A DNA stretch of 64,000 bases from Notamacropus eugenii (lineage: Eukaryota; Chordata; Mammalia; Diprotodontia; Macropodidae). The stretch covers positions 217,979,528-218,043,527 of the forward strand of contig NC_092876.1 of assembly GCF_028372415.1 (NCBI RefSeq), in the 5' to 3' direction. A program made the translations under genes and the position numbers. Of this stretch, positions 22,243 to 30,770 are shown in pieces; position 1 is the stretch's first letter; each line of letters opens with the position of its first letter. Under the pieces are notes generated by a model. That model searched no databases, had not been told where the DNA came from, and saw nothing but the letters and a program-made list of their open reading frames with translations.

Positions 22243-22416
22243 AAATCAGCCTGGGAATTGTGGCTGGGGTTAACTTTACCCATAGCTACGGCTGAGAACA
22301 TTTCACCTTAAAAAATCTCATGGCATGGGGGATGAGGGAGATTTCTTAAGGTGAAATGTTCCTAGCTTGTAGCTATGGGTAAAGTTAACCCCAGCCACAA
22401 TTCCCAGGCTGATTGA
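22243..22416. repeat. Long near-perfect palindrome (hairpin)
   Basis: Left arm 22243-22319 and right arm 22338-22416 are near reverse complements (about 78 bp, only a handful of mismatches) around an 18 nt centre. Landmarks: AATTGTGGCTGGGGTTAAC on the left, GTTAACCCCAGCCACAATT on the right; outer ends CAGCCTGGG and CCCAGGCTG; inner ends TTCACCTTAA and TTAAGGTGAA. No clear target-site duplication. It could be a palindromic MITE, a template-switch product, or a source of a hairpin RNA. Confidence 0.9.
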
Positions 22417-22494
22417 CCATGTCTTGCGCCCTTCCCCTCTGCCTCCCCCCATCAGTTAAAGAGTTGTGAGTAGTGGTGTTGGAGATTATATTCT

Positions 22495-22660
22495 TAACCC
22501 AGAACCATAGAGCTGGAAGGGACCTCAGAGAAGTTTAGTCCAAAGACCTCATTCTGCAAATACATAAAATGAGATTGCCCAAGGAAGCATAGGTAGCAAG
22601 TAATGAAGCAGAAATTTGAACTTGGGTTCTCAGACCATGTCAGGACCTCATTCCAAGGCA
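22495..22660 (-). mobile_element. MIR-like SINE, antisense
   Basis: 'ccatagagctggaagggacc', 'gattgcccaaggaagcatag', 'aatttgaacttgggttctca'. Very old copy. Confidence 0.55.
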
Positions 22661-22909
22661 CTATTTTGTCTCTAATTCTAAATCCATTGTGCCTGACCCT
22701 GTCATGTTACAGCTAAAGAAAAGGAAACCCAGAAAAATGAAATGACTTCTCAAGCTTAGAAAGCTAGATGTCTTTAGAATTAGGAGAAGAATCCAATATT
22801 CTAGTAGCCTTAGTCTTTACGTTATGCTATATTAGTCTTTCTTCGTCTTTTACCAGGGCTCGGGAATTATCAGTGGTTAATTGTACTAATAGGTTTGTCT
22901 TATGCTCCC

Positions 22910-23750
22910 TAATTTATTTTTTTCTTTTTCAGTTAACAAGCATTTCATTTTCTCTTCCTTTCACTCTCCCAATTAAAAAAAAACAACATAAAAATGAAAT
23001 CCTTATTACAGATATGCACAATCAAGCAAAACAAATGCATTTCCGCATTACCGCTGCTGACAATGTGAACCCATCTCTGTTCTGTTAGGAGGTGAGTGGC
23101 ATTAGTCCTCTGGAATCCTGTTTGCTCAGTGCATTGATTGGATTTCTTAAGGCTTTCCAAGTTGGTTGTGTTTACGATGTTATTATCATATTCCTTACTG
23201 TATGCATTGTCCTCCCTGTTCTGCTCCCTTCACTTTGCATCGGATCATAGAAATCTTCACAGGTTTTCCTGTCTTCTTCCCTTTTGTCTTTTCTCAGAGC
23301 ACAATGGTATTTCATTATATTCATATATCATAATTTGTTTAGCCTTTCCCCAATTGATATACACTCTTAGCTTGCAGTTCTTTGCCTCTACATAAAGATC
23401 CTGTAGAAATATTTTTGTACATATGGATCCTTTTCCTCTTTCTTTGATCTCTTGAAAAGTATAGCTGAGTTGCAAGGTATGTAGTGACTGAGCAGAGTTT
23501 TAAATTGCTTTAAAGAATGGCCAAGCCAATTCACAGGTCCACCAATGGTGCATCAGAATGTGCCTGTTTTCTCATAGCCCCTTCAATGGTCATTTTCATT
23601 TTTTGATATTTTTATCAATCTGATGGATATGAGGTTGGAACCTCACAGTCACTTTAATTTTCATTAAATTCTTAGTGATTTGGAGCATTTTTTTCATGTG
23701 ACTGGTATAGTTTAAATAGCCTCTTTTGACAACCACCTATTCTTATCTTT
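22910..23750 (-). mobile_element. L1 3' end, antisense (840 bp)
   Basis: One of the best antisense copies: 'acaagcatttcattttctct', 'agatatgcacaatcaagcaa', 'ctccctgttctgctcccttc', 'tttagcctttccccaattga', 'ttcacaggtccaccaatggt', 'gatttggagcatttttttca'. Frames at 22768-23475 on both strands lie within it. Confidence 0.8.
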
Positions 23751-24240
23751 ACCTAGATGGTCATGAAATCTATTTGTGGGTAAAATGACTTTGTCTATGT
23801 GAAGTCCTTTGGATTGAAATTTGATCCTTCTGTTTTCTTATTAAGGTGATTAACATGAATTGTAAATTTACATTAGCCTAGAGTAGAGCCTGGCTGTTTC
23901 AGTTAAATTAGCTGAAGGCTTATTACTAGGAAGTACAGAAGTAATTTAAAAAAAAATCCTTTCACTGATCTTGCTATTAGAGTCTACTGATTTGCAGGTG
24001 GTCAGCTAGGAAGAAGTCACTTGGATAATAGCATCAGATTAGGTTAAAGCAATTAAGTACTGTTGTGTGTAGGCAGCAGCTCTCCTAGGAGTGCTTTACT
24101 TTTAGTAACTTGGATGAACATTTTTTGTGTTTCACCCTCCTCCGAAAAAGTAAGTTACCTAAAAAGTGATGAAAATGATATGTGGAGGGTTTTGTTTGGT
24201 TGGATACTGGTAGATATAAGATCAAATAGGAGAAATTTCA
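23751..24240. other. No recognised gene
   Basis: Unique-looking. An AG at 24102 and 'gaaaaagtaagt' at 24143-24154 could be splice sites of a short exon, but the polypyrimidine tract is poor. Confidence 0.35.
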
Positions 24241-24248
24241 GACTAGCC

Positions 24249-24346
24249 CAGGGGTAGGGAACCTGTAACCTTAAGGCCATGTGTGTGGCCTCTGAGTCCT
24301 CAGGTACAGCCGTTTGACAGAATTCAGTTTGGATTCTCTACCCTTG
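24249..24346 (+). mobile_element. Complete hAT-type MITE (98 bp)
   Basis: Begins CAGGGGTAGGGAACCTG and ends TCTACCCTTG, imperfect inverted termini of the hAT type. Flanked by 8 bp duplications GACTAGCC (24241-24248) and GGCTAGCC (24347-24354), the length expected for hAT insertions. Inner words 'ttaaggccatgtgtgtggcc' and 'gagtcctcaggtacagccg' match a mammalian hAT family I recall but cannot name with certainty. Confidence 0.8.
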
Positions 24347-24354
24347 GGCTAGCC

Positions 24355-24980
24355 TCTTCAGTTGGGGGAATATTTCTGCCCTTTACTCATCAGGGGTCTT
24401 CTTCATCTACAGTCTCTTTAAGTTGTTCCTTTTTTTTAAAGTTATGAACTTAACAAAAGCATCAGACATGAACATTTCAATATACAAAGAACAAAAAAGA
24501 GGATTGGAAATGAAACTAGGAACTTTTAAGTCATTTTTTAAAATGTATATTTAATGTTGTAGTAGCAGAACTACTCATCTTTTTCCCTTTCTCAACTTCC
24601 CTCTGCTTTCTTTTGTGATTTTTGAGAAATGTTTCACTGAAGGTTCTTTTCTCCTTCCCTGCCCCACCTACCCCTCTATATCTAACACTAACCCTCATCC
24701 CTCCTTTCTCCCCTTCCCCACCCCTGAAGCCTTTTTTTTTTTTTTTTAGTAAATTCATATATTCTGACAAAGTACATTGACCCATCCTAACTAGCTTTTG
24801 CATGGAGGGAGTCACGCACTCCATTCCTGGACAGAGAGAAGCTCTTACAGCTCAAACCCTGAAGTAGGTTGCTGTACACCCATGACTCCGCTATTTAGAT
24901 TCATCACTGCAGGGAGCATCTGGTTCTGCATTTGTTCCCAGAATGCAAGGTGACAGCTAGCCTGGAGTGCTTTGTAGTTT
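24355..24980. other. Unclassified block with pyrimidine-rich and T-run sequence
   Basis: About 24400-24790 has the look of an old repeat (A-rich then C/T-rich then T16), but I cannot assign it. The 97-codon minus-strand frame 24531-24824 is Lys/Arg/Gly-rich because of the pyrimidine tract. Confidence 0.35.
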
Positions 24981-24984
24981 GGAT

Positions 24985-25245
24985 TAGCACCATCAATTAT
25001 TAATGTTTATTGAGCACCCCCTGACTGTACTATGTGCACTTGAAGAAAAGCTCTGTGGAGATGAGCCAAGGGCATGGTTGCCTGTCCCTTGGGAGTTAAT
25101 GTTTGAGACAGACAGAGGGCATTGATGCTGGCACTCCAATGACCTATAGAAAGAGAAGTGGATGTATATAGTGTTTATGGAAGAATAGTATTGTGGCACA
25201 CAGCAGGTAAAAGACTGGGACCTTTTTCCCCTTTAGTTGTGAAGG
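24985..25245 (-). mobile_element. L2 3' region, antisense, degraded
   Basis: 'ttaatgtttattgagcaccc', 'gtactatgtgcacttga' at the left, with a decayed continuation ('gagacagacagagggcattg'). Confidence 0.45.
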
Positions 25246-25257
25246 GTTTCATACTAT

Positions 25258-25302
25258 AGTTGGATACCTTGGAGCAGGTTGGATACCTGGAGTTGGATAC
25301 CT
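25258..25302 (+). repeat. Small tandem repeat, three 'GTTGGATACCT' units
   Basis: GTTGGATACCTTGGAGCAG, GTTGGATACCTGGA and GTTGGATACCTGG follow each other; the unit is 13-19 bp and imperfect. Confidence 0.75.
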
Positions 25303-25374
25303 GGTCAGCTTCCCTGTCACATCTCATGGTATAGCCTCACACTTAAGTATAAAGAAACATCATAACCAGTCTTG

Positions 25375-25545
25375 TCCTCTTGTAGTAGAAAGAACATTGA
25401 ACTTGAAATAAGGTAAAAACTGCATTTAAAATTCTGCCTCTGACTCTTAACTATGGGCATGTCATTCAAATGATGTGAGCCTTGATTTTCTTATCTGTAA
25501 AATGGGGATAGTAGTAATTATAGTTGTAGCGTTTATCTCCTGGGA
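25375..25545 (+). mobile_element. MIR-family SINE
   Basis: 'actatgggcatgtcattcaa', 'gattttcttatctgtaaaat', 'ggggatagtagtaatta' in order. A CORE-like piece (25585-25640) follows after T-rich spacers. Confidence 0.6.
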
Positions 25546-25651
25546 TTTTTTGTTTTTGTTTTTTTGGTCCAGACCTCTGATTTCATCATAGTAGGGAGCT
25601 CTGCCTAAAGCAAAAGGCCAGCAACTATTATTCATTTTATCATCTTAGAGC

Positions 25652-26120
25652 AGTAGTTCTCATAGTGTGGTCTGAGGACTCCTGGGGGTCCCTGAGACCT
25701 TTTCAGGGGGTCATCAAGGTCAAAACTATTTTCATAATAATACCAAGATGTTTTTATTTCTAATATGGTATATATTGATTGGGGCAGCTAAGTGGCACAG
25801 TAGATAGATTGCCAGGCTTGGAGGCAGAAGTTTCATATCCTTGAGTTCAAAACCAGCCTCAGACACTTACTAGTTGTGTGAACCTGGACTCCTGTTTGTC
25901 TGTTTTCTCATCTGTAAAATGAACTGGAGAAGGAAATGGCAAACCACTCAAGTGTCTTTGCCAAGAAAACCCCAAATGGGGTCACAAAGAGTTGGATGTG
26001 ACTGAAACAAATGAACAACAACCAACATATATTGATTGATGTAACTCAAACAAAAGCTCTTTGTGGGTGGGCTCTCAATAATTTTTTTAGAGCGTAAAGC
26101 AGTCCTGAAACCAAAAAGCT
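25652..26120 (+). mobile_element. hAT (Charlie-like) element split by a Mar1 SINE
   Basis: Starts 'cagtagttctcatagtgtgg', runs 'ggggtccctgagaccttttc', 'aaaactattttcataataat' and, beyond the SINE, ends 'caaaagctctttgtggg', 'cagtcctgaaaccaaaaagc'. This is the general layout of mammalian Charlie-type non-autonomous elements. The subfamily is not certain. Confidence 0.7.
25781..26026 (+). mobile_element. Mar1-type SINE, full length
   Basis: Complete Mar1: 'ggggcagctaagtggcacag', 'cagcctcagacacttactag', 'gaaggaaatggcaaaccact', 'ccaagaaaaccccaaatggg', 'agttggatgtgactgaaaca'. Perfect 11 bp duplication ATATATTGATT at 25770-25780 and 26027-26037. Confidence 0.9.
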
Positions 26121-26250
26121 ATCTTAGTTAACTCTGGGATATAGAGACTTTAAGTGATTTGTCCAGGTATCAAAGCCCATACATGTCAAAGACTAGACTT
26201 GAAACCAGGTCATTCTGACTGTGAGGCTGGCTTTCTACTCTACTTCATAT
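26121..26250 (-). mobile_element. MIR-like fragment, antisense
   Basis: 'tttaagtgatttgtccagg', 'agacttgaaaccaggtcatt', 'ggctttctactctact'. Confidence 0.5.
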
Positions 26251-26494
26251 GTAAGTCTTAAAATATGAATCTAAAATGATTTGTAAACCTTAAATTACTA
26301 TATAACTTCAATTCTTATTATTAACATAACAAATAAAATTAAAATTACTTAGGTGGTTACTTTTCTTGGAGGAGAGACCCATTTTCAAAGTTACTGCTGT
26401 ACTACTTGCTCAAAGGTGGGAATCAAAGGTTAGGCTACTTTAACATGATTGTTTTTCTTAAATTTGGAAACACCAACAGGTTTCTTAAATCTGC

Positions 26495-27135
26495 AGACTG
26501 TCATAATAGAATCTCACCCTGGTGGCTTTTCTTGCCGCTCTCCAGAGTTTGACTAGTACTAAAACATTTAACATTAGTGTCTGTCCTTTAACCACATGGC
26601 ATGGATTTACATCTTTGATTTCTGAATTTGGTATAGAAGGAAGAGAAGGAGTTAAGAGTAGTCAATGGCTAGATCCAAAGAGTTGTCTTGGTCTTCTTGG
26701 TCCAGTGTCAACTGAGGAGTGTTTCAAGGCTGTTTTGACAATTTTATCAATAATTTGGATAAAGGTATGTATGACAAGTATAGCCGATTTATGGGTGACA
26801 CAAAGCCAGGAGGATCTGCTATTATACCATTTGAGTCATGATTTCAAACAATCTTGAGAGGTTAGAACATTGGACCAGTTCTATTAAGATGAAGTTTAAT
26901 AGGAAAAAATGTAAAGTTTTACAACTGGATCCAAGAAGTATTCTTTGCATGTCCAAGAACAGATGGCTAGATGGAAGTTCATTTGTAAAAAGATGCCATT
27001 TTTTTTGTGGGCTGCCAGTTCGTTATGAATGGAACATTGTGATATAAAAGCCAAGAAAACTGATGTGATCTTGGGAAAATTAGCAGAAGGAACAAGAGAT
27101 GTATAGAAGAGAAGAGAAAACTCGAATGGTGATAG
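26495..27135 (+). mobile_element. CR1/L3-type LINE, reverse-transcriptase fragment
   Basis: In frame from 26838, residues KMKFNRKKCKVLQ (26886-26924) match the conserved 'MKFN..KCKVLHLG' block near the end of CR1-clade reverse transcriptase, preceded by NLERLEHW. In another frame upstream, DNA reads like '..FADDTK..' territory ('tagccgatttatgggtgaca', 'caaagccaggagga'), and downstream 'actgatgtgatcttgg' fits 'KANAILG'. Frameshifts and stops break it up, so it is a dead element. The 111- and 69-codon frames here are pieces of it. Confidence 0.7.
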
Positions 27136-27194
27136 GTAGATGATAGAGTTAGAGCTGGAAGAGACTTTAGAGAACGCCTAGTTCTTGGGCTTTT

Positions 27195-27880
27195 CTTAAT
27201 TGTAATTTCTTTTTAGTTTTCAACATTCTCTTTTATAAGATTTTTGAATTGCAGATTTTCCCCCCTTCTTCCCCTTCCCATTCCCCAGACAGCATGCAAT
27301 CTGATATGGGCTATACATTCACAATCATATTAGTTTCCACATTGTACTTAGCATGTGTTCGTCTTTTGTTGGCGAAGAAGACCATGCCATCAGAGAAATA
27401 ATGATGTGACTTGCACTTGACTTTGTTTTGAGTGAGATAGGGCTGTGCAGGTCACCAACCAGAGCCATCTGAATCCAGTGACCAGATATCCATCATGATG
27501 ACTGGAGATGACCCAGGATGAGGCAGTTGGGGTTAAGTGACTTGCCCAAGGTCACACAGCTAGTGAGTGTCAAGTGTCTGAGGTGAGATTTGAATTCAGG
27601 TCCTCCTGACTCCTGCACTGGTGCTCTCTATCCACTGCACCACTTAGCTGCCCCAATTTCCACATTAGTCATGTTGTAAAAGAAGAATCAGAACAAAAGG
27701 GAAAAGCCATGAGAAAGGAAAAAGAAAAAAAACAAATCGGTATGCTTTGATCTGCACTCGGACTCCATGGTTCTTTCTCTGGATGTGGACAGCATTTTTC
27801 ATTATGAGTTTTTGGGAATTGTCTTAGATCATTGCATTGCTGAGAAGAGCCAAGTCTATCAGAGTTGGTCATCACACAAT
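27195..27880 (-). mobile_element. L1 3' region, antisense, split by a WSINE
   Basis: Left part: 'tgtaatttctttttagtttt', 'ccccttcccattccccagac'. Right part: 'aaagaagaatcagaacaaaa', 'ggatgtggacagcatttttc', 'gggaattgtcttagatcatt'. The same order is seen at 38.8 kb without the SINE. Confidence 0.6.
27344..27654 (-). mobile_element. WSINE1-type marsupial SINE
   Basis: Reverse copy from 'cgtcttttgttggcgaagaa' to 'gcaccacttagctgcccc'. Duplications AGTTTCCACATT (27332-27343) and AATTTCCACATT (27655-27666). A short internal piece is missing after 'gcaggtcaccaaccagag' compared with the other copies. Confidence 0.9.
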
Positions 27881-27884
27881 TAAC

Positions 27885-28015
27885 TGTAATTTCAATAGAA
27901 CTGGTTTCCTTTGTAATCCTTTGTATTTTATTTTATGCTTTTATTAACATTATTTTGAGAAGTCTGTAGGTATCACCAGACTACCAGACTGGTCCATGAC
28001 AACAACAAAAAAATT
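27885..28015 (+). mobile_element. hAT-type DNA transposon remnant (second copy)
   Basis: 'ctggtttcctttgtaatcct', 'ttgtattttattttatgctt', 'acattattttgagaagtctg', 'ggtccatgacaacaac'. Same family as 10745-10925. Confidence 0.6.
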
Positions 28016-28268
28016 TAAGCTCATTTAGTTCAGTGCCTTCATTTTACAGATGAAGAAACTGGAGGCTAAATAATTTGTAGAAGGTCATACCTGTAGAAGG
28101 CAAGGGAAGGGAGGGAGAGTCATGGTAGCTGTATTCTGTTGGTAGGAAAGGGGTATTGAGTTTGTGCTGCTTGGTTCCAGAAGGGAGAAGTAACAGCAGT
28201 GAACAGATTTAGGATCAAGGAAAAAAAATTCCTAGTAGTTAGAGCTATTCAAAAATAGAACAGCCTGC
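28016..28268. other. MIR trace, otherwise unassigned
   Basis: About 28020-28095 is a diverged antisense MIR ('cattttacagatgaagaaac'). The remainder is unique-looking. Confidence 0.4.
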
Positions 28269-28316
28269 ATTCATTCATTCATTCATTCATTCATTCATTC
28301 ATTCATTCATTCATTC
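28269..28316 (+). repeat. (ATTC)12 microsatellite
   Basis: Pure ATTC units over 48 bp with no interruption, a likely polymorphic marker. Confidence 0.95.
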
Positions 28317-28840
28317 CTTGTCTTCATGAAGAGGCTGTGGGAATGGCCATTAGTCAGATATAATGTATATAAAAGGGATTGTTTTCATTATGGGTTTGGA
28401 CTACATGGTTTATGAACTCCTAATACTGAAATTTTGTGGTTTGAACCTGAAAAGGATAACAAACAAGTTGACTTGCTAAGGGCATATGCTATTTTCTCTT
28501 GTGTGAGGTCATCATCAACCCTTCAGAAAATAAAACTGGTTTTCTAAAATAGAATCTTTTGTTAGTAGTCATCGAACATTTAAGATTTGTGTATTATTAA
28601 CCAGAATTTCTAAATGTGGCCCATATTTTTACAGTATTTATTATATATCATGTGTAATTGTAGATAATATAAATTAAATGTAAATATATAATATGTAATA
28701 TTATATATTTATTATATATAATATTTTAGTGTTATTTTTCACAATATTTATTTACAATACACTGTGTTGCTGAAAAATATTTGCTAAAAGATATTTTTCT
28801 CCCCCTAAAACCTCCTCAATTCCAAGACAGAGTTCATAAA
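28317..28840. other. Unique then strongly AT-rich block
   Basis: 28317-28615 shows nothing recognisable. 28620-28795 is nearly all A/T with TATATA and TTATATAT units. Confidence 0.5.
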
Positions 28841-28844
28841 ATTG

Positions 28845-29230
28845 GAAACTCATTCCTTCAACAGTAATTGAGTACCTTCTTACTGCTTAATGTTGGGCTA
28901 GACAGTATTTGGGGATGTGTGTACAAAAACAGGAAGGGAAATGATTAACTATGTATATAATTCTTAATATGTGCCAGGCATTGTGCTAAGTACTTTTATA
29001 AATATTATTTCACTTATTCCTCACAACAACCCCTCAAGGTAAGTGCTGTTACTGTTCACATTTTACATTTTGAGGAAACTAAAGCAGGATTTAATGACTT
29101 GCTCAGGGTCACACAGCTGTTAAGTATCTGAGACCATATCTGAACTCTAGGTATGAGAATGAGACATGGTCTTTTCTCTTAAAGAGCTTATGTCTAGTTG
29201 GGTAGACAAGAGAACATAGGTGTCAGCTAA
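28845..29230 (-). mobile_element. L2 3' region, antisense, with a MIR inserted
   Basis: L2 words 'ttgagtaccttcttactgct' at the left and 'ctcttaaagagcttatgtct' followed by 'agttgggtagacaag' at the right. Between them, about 28955-29155 is an antisense MIR ('gcttagtgcc'-type end, 'gctcagggtcacacagctgt'). Confidence 0.6.
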
Positions 29231-29234
29231 ATGT

Positions 29235-30075
29235 TTCTCACGTGATTCTGTCCTGAACCCTCTTGTTTTTTCCTTCTATACTACGTTACTTGGTGATGTC
29301 ATCAGCTCCCATGGATTTAATGCTGACTATTTTAAAATCCCCCTATCCTGTCCTAACCTCCAATCTCACATCTCCAATTGCCTTGAACGGAATGTCTAGT
29401 AGACTTCTTAAATTGAGCATGTCCAAAATAGAACTCATTCCCCTCCTTCCCCAACTTTCTACCTTTGAGGGTATCACCATTCTCTTGGTTTCTCAGGCTC
29501 CCAACCTAGGAGTCGTCCTGGAGTCCTCATTTTCTCACCTCACGATCCAGTCTGTTGCCAAGGTCTATAGAGGCAACACCTCTCAAATACCATCCCTTCT
29601 GTCCTCTGACACTGACGCTACTCTGATGCAGGCCCTCATCTTCTCACTCCTGGAAGTTGGAGGTATTGCTATTATAATAGCTTCTGGTAGGTCTACCTGC
29701 CTCAAGACCCTCCCCACTCCAGTCCAGCCTCCATTCAGCCACTAAAGTGATTTTCCTAAAGCAAAAGTCTAACCATGTTACCTCCCCTCTCCAGTGGCTC
29801 CCAAAATCTTCTCTTCTCCAGGAGGCCTTTCCCAGTCTTCTTAATTCTAGAGCCTTCCCCCTATTGATTATTTCCTGTCTTATATGCAGCGTATTTGTAC
29901 ATATTTGTAATTCATTTATTTATTTTACATATTTGTTTACTTACTATCTCCTCCATTAGATTATGAGCTTCTTGAAGTCAGAGGATGTCTTTTACCCTTT
30001 TTATATCTTTAGTGCTTAGTGCAGTGCCTGGTGCAGAGTTGGCTCTTAGTACATATTTACTGATTGACTGATAAC
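29235..30075 (+). mobile_element. L2 LINE 3' region with a partly open reverse-transcriptase remnant
   Basis: An uninterrupted 160-codon frame (29263-29745) retains L2-like residues in the right order: RLLKLSMSKIELI (47-59), APNLGVVLESSFS (79-91) and IQSVAK (95-100), corresponding to the C-terminal part of L2 reverse transcriptase. It is followed by L2 3'-UTR words 'ctccagtggctcccaaaatc', 'attagattatgagcttcttg' and 'cagtgcctggtgcagagttg', with a 'tactgattgactga' end. The catalytic YADD section is not present, so this is a 5'-truncated dead copy. No promoter or splice context suggests a host gene. Confidence 0.8.
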
Positions 30076-30104
30076 AAATGCCACAAATATATGATGTGGT
30101 AAGT

Positions 30105-30535
30105 GCCAATAATAGGATCATTTATTTAGAACTGGAACGAGAGATATTCCAGTTTAATCCCATTTTTTTACATTTGTTTTTCAGGCATGTCTGACTCTTC
30201 ATGACCCCGCTTGCGGTTTTCTTGGCAAAGATACTGGAGTGATTTGCCTTATTTTTACAGATGAGGAAAGTAAAGCAAACAGGATTAAGTGACTTGCCCA
30301 GGGTCAGACACAATAGGTGATTGAGGCTAGATTTGAACTTGCCTCTCTAGGACTGTCACTCTATCCACTGTACCACCTAGCTGCCCTATCCTTTTACACA
30401 GGAGGACAATAAGGCCTACAGAACATGAAATAACCTGCCTGAGGTGTCTCAGGTAATGATGCAAGCCAGAATTAGAATCCAGGTCCTTTAGCTCCAGATC
30501 CTTTGTTCTTTCTACTGTACCTCCCTGCCTTACCA
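30105..30535 (-). mobile_element. MIR-family SINE, antisense, split by Mar1
   Basis: Left: 'ttatttagaactggaacgag'. Right: 'aggaggacaataaggcctac', 'attagaatccaggtccttta', 'tttctactgtacctccctgc'. The Mar1 copy at 30170-30388 sits between. Confidence 0.6.
30170..30388 (-). mobile_element. Mar1-type SINE, antisense
   Basis: 'tgtctgactcttcatgaccc', 'tcttggcaaagatactggag', 'aagtgacttgcccagggtca', head 'ctgtaccacctagctgccct'. Confidence 0.85.
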
Positions 30536-30659
30536 ACAGTATAAATTAAAATGAGAACATAATCCTTGTGAGCTGGAGGGCATAAGGAAAGGTTTATGGT
30601 TGTGGTGAAACTTGACCTTAATAAATAAAAACTATTGAGCTCTGCCATAAAAGGTAAAG

Positions 30660-30770
30660 TCCTCCAGGCAGGACTGTTTCTTTTTTTGATTTTGGATTCC
30701 CAGGTGCTTAGAGGAGCTCTTCTGTATATTGGGCGCTTAATATAAATATTTGTTGAATTGATTCGACCGA
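30660..30770 (+). mobile_element. L2 3' end
   Basis: 'ctccaggcaggactgtttct', then 'ttgggcgcttaatataaata', 'tttgttgaattga'. Confidence 0.55.

Noticed and set aside
28269..28316. Regular short repeats considered as a CRISPR-like array
   Set aside because: Pure tetranucleotide microsatellite with no spacers, in a vertebrate genome.
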